Source: Gemmatimonadota bacterium (lineage in GTDB: Bacteria; Gemmatimonadota; Gemmatimonadetes; Palauibacterales; Palauibacteraceae). Taken from it: DNA of 9,395 bases. A model generated the notes under the pieces. It worked only from the letters and a program-made list of their open reading frames with translations, did not search any database and had not been told where the DNA came from. Each line of letters begins with the position of its first letter. Position 1 is the first letter of the stretch. A program made the position numbers and the translations under genes. Positions 6,441 to 9,395 of this stretch are shown here, in pieces. The stretch covers positions 1 to 9,395 of the forward strand of contig JAOTWC010000049.1 of the NCBI GenBank assembly GCA_029863105.1, in the 5' to 3' direction.

Positions 6441-8822
6441 ATGAAACCGCAGACCGTCGTACTTGCACTGGCTGGCCTCGCCCTCGCGGCGACTCCGGTG
6501 GCGGCGCAGTCCTCCACCGACTCCGAGGAAGCTTTTGTCGCCGGATTCGGCGGCACCGTTGCCATCAGCGGCGGCGAAGTGTTCGTCGGTGAACCCGGGA
6601 ACGTGTTTCGTCCCGGCATGATCTACGTCTATCAGCGCGGCGAAGCCGGTGATTGGGTCGAGGCCGGCGTTCTGATGGACGAAGGCAACCGTTCGGCGGA
6701 CCGGTTCGGCGGCAGCATGGTAGTTGACGGTCGCACGATGCTCGCCTCGGTGAACCCACGGAGTGACGATCCGGCGGGAGTCGTCTCGTTCTGGAAGAAT
6801 GACGACGGCGCCTGGACGCTCGCCGGCCGTCTTCCGCATGAACCGGCCGAAGGCGACGGGTTCGGCGCGGCCGTGGCCCTGGCGGGTGACGTGGCATTCG
6901 TCGGAGCCCCGGGCGGTGAGGAATTGGCCGGCGTCGTCTACGTCTACACCTGGGCCGAGGGCGGTTGGGCCGAGACCGCGGTACTCGAGATCGAAGACGG
7001 AGCGGGTACGGGGTTCGGCGGAGCGCTGGCCGCGTCGGGCACCGACGTACTGATCGGGGCTCCATCGGCAGGAGAGGGTGCCGGAGCCGTCTACCACTTT
7101 CAGTTGACGGAGGACGGCTGGACGAGTGCCGGCCAGTTGCCGGTGAACGTCGTCGGGGAAGACCCGGGGGCCGGCTCTGCGCTCGCGATGAGCGGCAACA
7201 TGGCATTCGTCGGCGTTCCGCGGGCTGCGGGAGGCAACGGGGCCGTGCTCGTCTACGAGATAGACGAGGAGGAAGGCGGCTGGAATCAGCAGACGGCACT
7301 GCTTCCATTCGAGGGGGCGACCAACCTCGAGGGCCGGAGGGCGCGGTTCGGTCCCCGGTTCGGCTCGTCGATCGCCACGGACGGCGAATCGGTTTGGGTC
7401 GGTACGCCCGGCAGGAACACCGTGTACACGTTCCACCGCGGAGACAGCGGCTGGAGCGTCGCGACCATCAACCCCGAAGACGCGGAGAACTCCCGCGGAT
7501 TCGGCGGAGCGATGGCCATGGCCGGCGACATCGGCGTGATCGGCGCGTCGGGGGCCAGCCGCGGCATGGGTGAGGCAACGATCTTCGAGCACGCCGGCGC
7601 CGGCTGGACGCCTGTGGCGACCGTTTCGTCGGAGCCGGAGAGCCTGGATCCGATCGTAGGCGCCGACGTCCGCTGCGAGGAGGGCGAGGCCGACATGTGG
7701 GGGTGCGAGGGCGTCGACCTCGTTTCGTTCCTGCCGGTCAGCCAGATCGGCGGTGCCCCCGGCATCGGCCTGAACGACATGTGGGGATGGTACGACGAGG
7801 AGACGGGCAAGGAGTACGCGCTCGTCGGCCGTAACGACGGGACTTCGTTCATCGACGTCACGGATCCGTCCTATCCGATCTACCTCGGTGATCTGCCGAA
7901 GACCGAACAGGCGCGGATCAGTGTATGGCGGGACATTAAAGTATACCGGAATCATGCCTACATCGTTTCCGACGGGGCGGGCGACCACGGGATGCAGGTG
8001 TTCGACCTCACCCGGCTCCGTGGTTTGACGGAGCCGCAGATGTTCGAGCCGGACTTCCTGTACACGGGGATCGCGAGTTCGCACAACATCGTGATGAACG
8101 AGGAAACGGGATTCGCCTACGCAGTCGGCGCCAGCGGTGGCGGCGAGACATGTGGCGGAGGCCTCCACATGATCGACGTCCGCAACCCGAAGACACCGGT
8201 GTTTGCCGGCTGCTTTTCGGACGGAGTAACGGGACGGCGCGGAACCGGATACAGCCATGACGCGCAGTGCGTCTCGTACATCGGACCGGATCCCGACTAC
8301 CAGGGCCGCGAGATTTGCATCGGCAGCAACGAGACGGCACTGAGCTTCGCCGACGTGACCGACAAAGAGAATCCGGTGTCGATTTCCACGGTGACCTATC
8401 CCAACGTGGCTTATACGCATCAGGGCTGGTTTTCAGAGGACCAGACGTTGTTCTTCTCCAACGACGAGGGCGATGAGCCGCAGGGTCTGGTCGAAACCAC
8501 CCGCACGCTGGTGTGGGACGTGAGCGACCTGGACGATCCGGTACTGCTTACGGAGTACTTCGCGACGACGACCGAGACGGACCACAACCTGTACATCCTC
8601 GACGACCTGATGTACGAGTCGAATTACGGCGCGGGTCTGCGGATCATCGACATCTCAGACCCGGACAACATCCACGAAGTCGGATTCTTCGACACGGATC
8701 CGGATCTCGGCTGCTGTGGCAGCTGGAGCAACTACCCGTACTTCCGCAGTGGCGCCATCGGCGTCACGGGCGGTCGCGGCGGATTCTTCATGGTGAAGAA
8801 GCACGAGGACATGGTGATGTAA
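6441..8822 (+). CDS. Secreted FG-GAP repeat plus choice-of-anchor B family protein
   Basis: The 793-residue protein starts with a Sec signal peptide (MKPQ, hydrophobic core, likely cleavage after VAA at residue 22). Residues about 36-383 hold seven FG-GAP-like repeats beginning near 36, 88, 140, 191, 243, 306 and 353. Each has the pattern FGG-hydrophobic-GD/T-hydrophobic-IGAP followed by G-VYVY, as expected for one seven-bladed beta-propeller; the fifth has GAG in place of FG. A linker with C412 and C422 follows. Residues about 426-785 form a choice-of-anchor B domain with LVIVD-like repeats, shown by LNDMWGWYDEETGKEYALVG (444-463), DHGMQVFDLTRLR (515-527), CGGGLHMIDV (571-580), YTHQGWFSEDQ (658-668), DHNLY (714-718) and SNYGAGLRIIDIS (727-739). 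There is no anchor after the domain: the protein ends at VKKHEDMVM, so no LPXTG, PEP-CTERM, rhombosortase tail or type IX sorting domain is seen. It is probably periplasmic, outer-membrane-associated or extracellular; biological role unknown. The start is supported by AGAGGA five bases before it. A strong terminator follows. Confidence 0.9.
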   Translation: MKPQTVVLALAGLALAATPVAAQSSTDSEEAFVAGFGGTVAISGGEVFVGEPGNVFRPGMIYVYQRGEAGDWVEAGVLMDEGNRSADRFGGSMVVDGRTMLASVNPRSDDPAGVVSFWKNDDGAWTLAGRLPHEPAEGDGFGAAVALAGDVAFVGAPGGEELAGVVYVYTWAEGGWAETAVLEIEDGAGTGFGGALAASGTDVLIGAPSAGEGAGAVYHFQLTEDGWTSAGQLPVNVVGEDPGAGSALAMSGNMAFVGVPRAAGGNGAVLVYEIDEEEGGWNQQTALLPFEGATNLEGRRARFGPRFGSSIATDGESVWVGTPGRNTVYTFHRGDSGWSVATINPEDAENSRGFGGAMAMAGDIGVIGASGASRGMGEATIFEHAGAGWTPVATVSSEPESLDPIVGADVRCEEGEADMWGCEGVDLVSFLPVSQIGGAPGIGLNDMWGWYDEETGKEYALVGRNDGTSFIDVTDPSYPIYLGDLPKTEQARISVWRDIKVYRNHAYIVSDGAGDHGMQVFDLTRLRGLTEPQMFEPDFLYTGIASSHNIVMNEETGFAYAVGASGGGETCGGGLHMIDVRNPKTPVFAGCFSDGVTGRRGTGYSHDAQCVSYIGPDPDYQGREICIGSNETALSFADVTDKENPVSISTVTYPNVAYTHQGWFSEDQTLFFSNDEGDEPQGLVETTRTLVWDVSDLDDPVLLTEYFATTTETDHNLYILDDLMYESNYGAGLRIIDISDPDNIHEVGFFDTDPDLGCCGSWSNYPYFRSGAIGVTGGRGGFFMVKKHEDMVM

Positions 8823-8848
8823 CGCCGGCAGGGCTGACCACAACGTAG

Positions 8849-8886
8849 CGAGAGCCCGGTCGAGAGATCGGGCTCTCGTCATTTTC
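8849..8886 (+). terminator. Intrinsic terminator after the secreted protein gene
   Basis: CGAGAGCCCG (8849-8858) pairs perfectly with CGGGCTCTCG (8869-8878). The stem extends inward by G-T, T-A and C-G pairs to a GAGA tetraloop (8862-8865), a GNRA type. This gives about 13 pairs, 26 bases after the stop codon. The following T-tract is short and interrupted (TCATTTTC). Confidence 0.85.
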
Positions 8887-8932
8887 GGGCGTCCTCAGCT
8901 TGCCGTTGGCCCGCCCGGTATCGTCTATTGGG

Positions 8933-9395
8933 GTGTCGAATTCCCCTCTACCCGCGGATAGCGCCGAAACGACCTTGAAGTTCGTCACGGAATTGAAGGA
9001 ACGTCGGTTTGCCCAGTTTCTGACCGCATACGCGGCCGGGAGCTGGATCGTGCTGGAGGCGATTGACCAGCTCATCGGAAACGAGGTCCTGCCCGCGTTC
9101 CTCTATCCGATCGTGCTGACGCTGGCGGTCGCCGGCCTGCCCGCCGTCGTCATCGTGTCCTGGTTTCACGGCGCCAAGGGGCAGCAGGAAACATCGGGTC
9201 TGGAGCGAGTGCTTCTGGGCGTTGTGGCCGTAGTGGCGCTCGGGGCTACGGGTTTCGTGGCGCGACGTGAGCTGGCCGCCGACGTGACGAATGTAGCCGC
9301 GGTGCTTGATCGCCTCGATCCGACCGAAGATCCGCGTCGAATAGCCGTTCTCTATTTCGACGCAGCGGGTCAGGGAAGTGAAGAGCAGGCCCTGG
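8933..9395 (+). CDS. Membrane protein with start of a TolB/FlgO-like domain (3' end outside window)
   Basis: I translated the open frame reaching the right edge by hand: at least 154 codons without a stop. The N-terminus has a short basic helix FVTELKERRFAQFLTAYAAG, which resembles the LKRRRVFR-AAAY segment of membrane proteins that carry TolB-like, TPR or cyclase-type domains. A second hydrophobic segment follows (LPAFLYPIVLTLAVAGLPAV) ending in VIVSWFHG, then a third (VLLGVVAVVALGATGFVA). RRIAVLYFDAAGQGSEEQAL at the edge matches the first strand of the TolB/FlgO-like domain seen in such proteins. The role is therefore perhaps envelope-associated or signalling, but the decisive C-terminal part is missing. 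GTG 8933 is the preferred start, but TTG 8975 just before the basic helix is possible, and neither has a good Shine-Dalgarno sequence. It is separated from the upstream gene by the terminator, so it is probably its own transcription unit. Confidence 0.7.
   Translation, partial: MSNSPLPADSAETTLKFVTELKERRFAQFLTAYAAGSWIVLEAIDQLIGNEVLPAFLYPIVLTLAVAGLPAVVIVSWFHGAKGQQETSGLERVLLGVVAVVALGATGFVARRELAADVTNVAAVLDRLDPTEDPRRIAVLYFDAAGQGSEEQAL

Noticed and set aside
6267..8420. 717-codon open frame on the minus strand opposite the secreted protein gene
   Set aside because: It is antisense to a gene with a signal peptide, clear repeats and family motifs. Its translation is low in complexity and rich in Arg, Val, His and Gly, matches no family I know, and is typical of GC-rich antisense frames.

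Overview
This is a GC-rich bacterial chromosomal window with densely packed genes, six complete CDSs on the two strands plus one CDS cut by the right edge. No tRNA, rRNA, CRISPR array, transposase or phage gene is visible. The mix of genes (a large secreted FG-GAP / choice-of-anchor-B protein, a truncated membrane protein of the 'short membrane domain + TolB-like' type, an orphan molybdenum hydroxylase subunit, universal stress proteins, and GTG and TTG starts) resembles Gemmatimonadota or related environmental phyla. That placement is inference from gene content only and is weak.

Left part (1-2117). The first ~100 bases hold no supportable gene. msrA (methionine sulfoxide reductase A) lies on the minus strand, and a 16-base perfect palindrome sits across its stop codon. 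About 100 bases of divergent intergenic DNA separate it from a plus-strand stress cluster: a two-domain universal stress protein, followed in the same reading frame, after a single TAG, by a one-domain Usp protein starting with GTG.

Centre (2161-6258). After a 43-base gap come mtnA (5-methylthioribose-1-phosphate isomerase) and a FucA-like class II aldolase, overlapping at TTGA with a strong Shine-Dalgarno sequence for the TTG start. This pair matches the isomerase and aldolase steps of the 'DHAP shunt', which salvages 5'-deoxyadenosine or methylthioadenosine into DHAP plus an aldehyde. The first step (phosphorylase, or nucleosidase plus kinase) is not in the window. Facing this pair, only 13 bases away, is a minus-strand gene for a molybdopterin-binding hydroxylase large subunit, closest in motifs to the 4-hydroxybenzoyl-CoA reductase alpha type. 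No FeS or FAD partner gene is next to it.

Right part (6259-9395). A 182-base divergent intergenic region with a candidate promoter precedes a 793-residue secreted protein that joins seven FG-GAP-like repeats to a choice-of-anchor B (LVIVD-type) domain. A strong hairpin terminator with a GAGA tetraloop closes it. The last gene, probably from GTG 8933, runs off the edge and encodes a membrane protein leading into a TolB/FlgO-like domain.

The observations most worth following up are the in-frame single-TAG break between the Usp genes, the mtnA-aldolase pair without a visible first enzyme, and the orphan molybdenum subunit.
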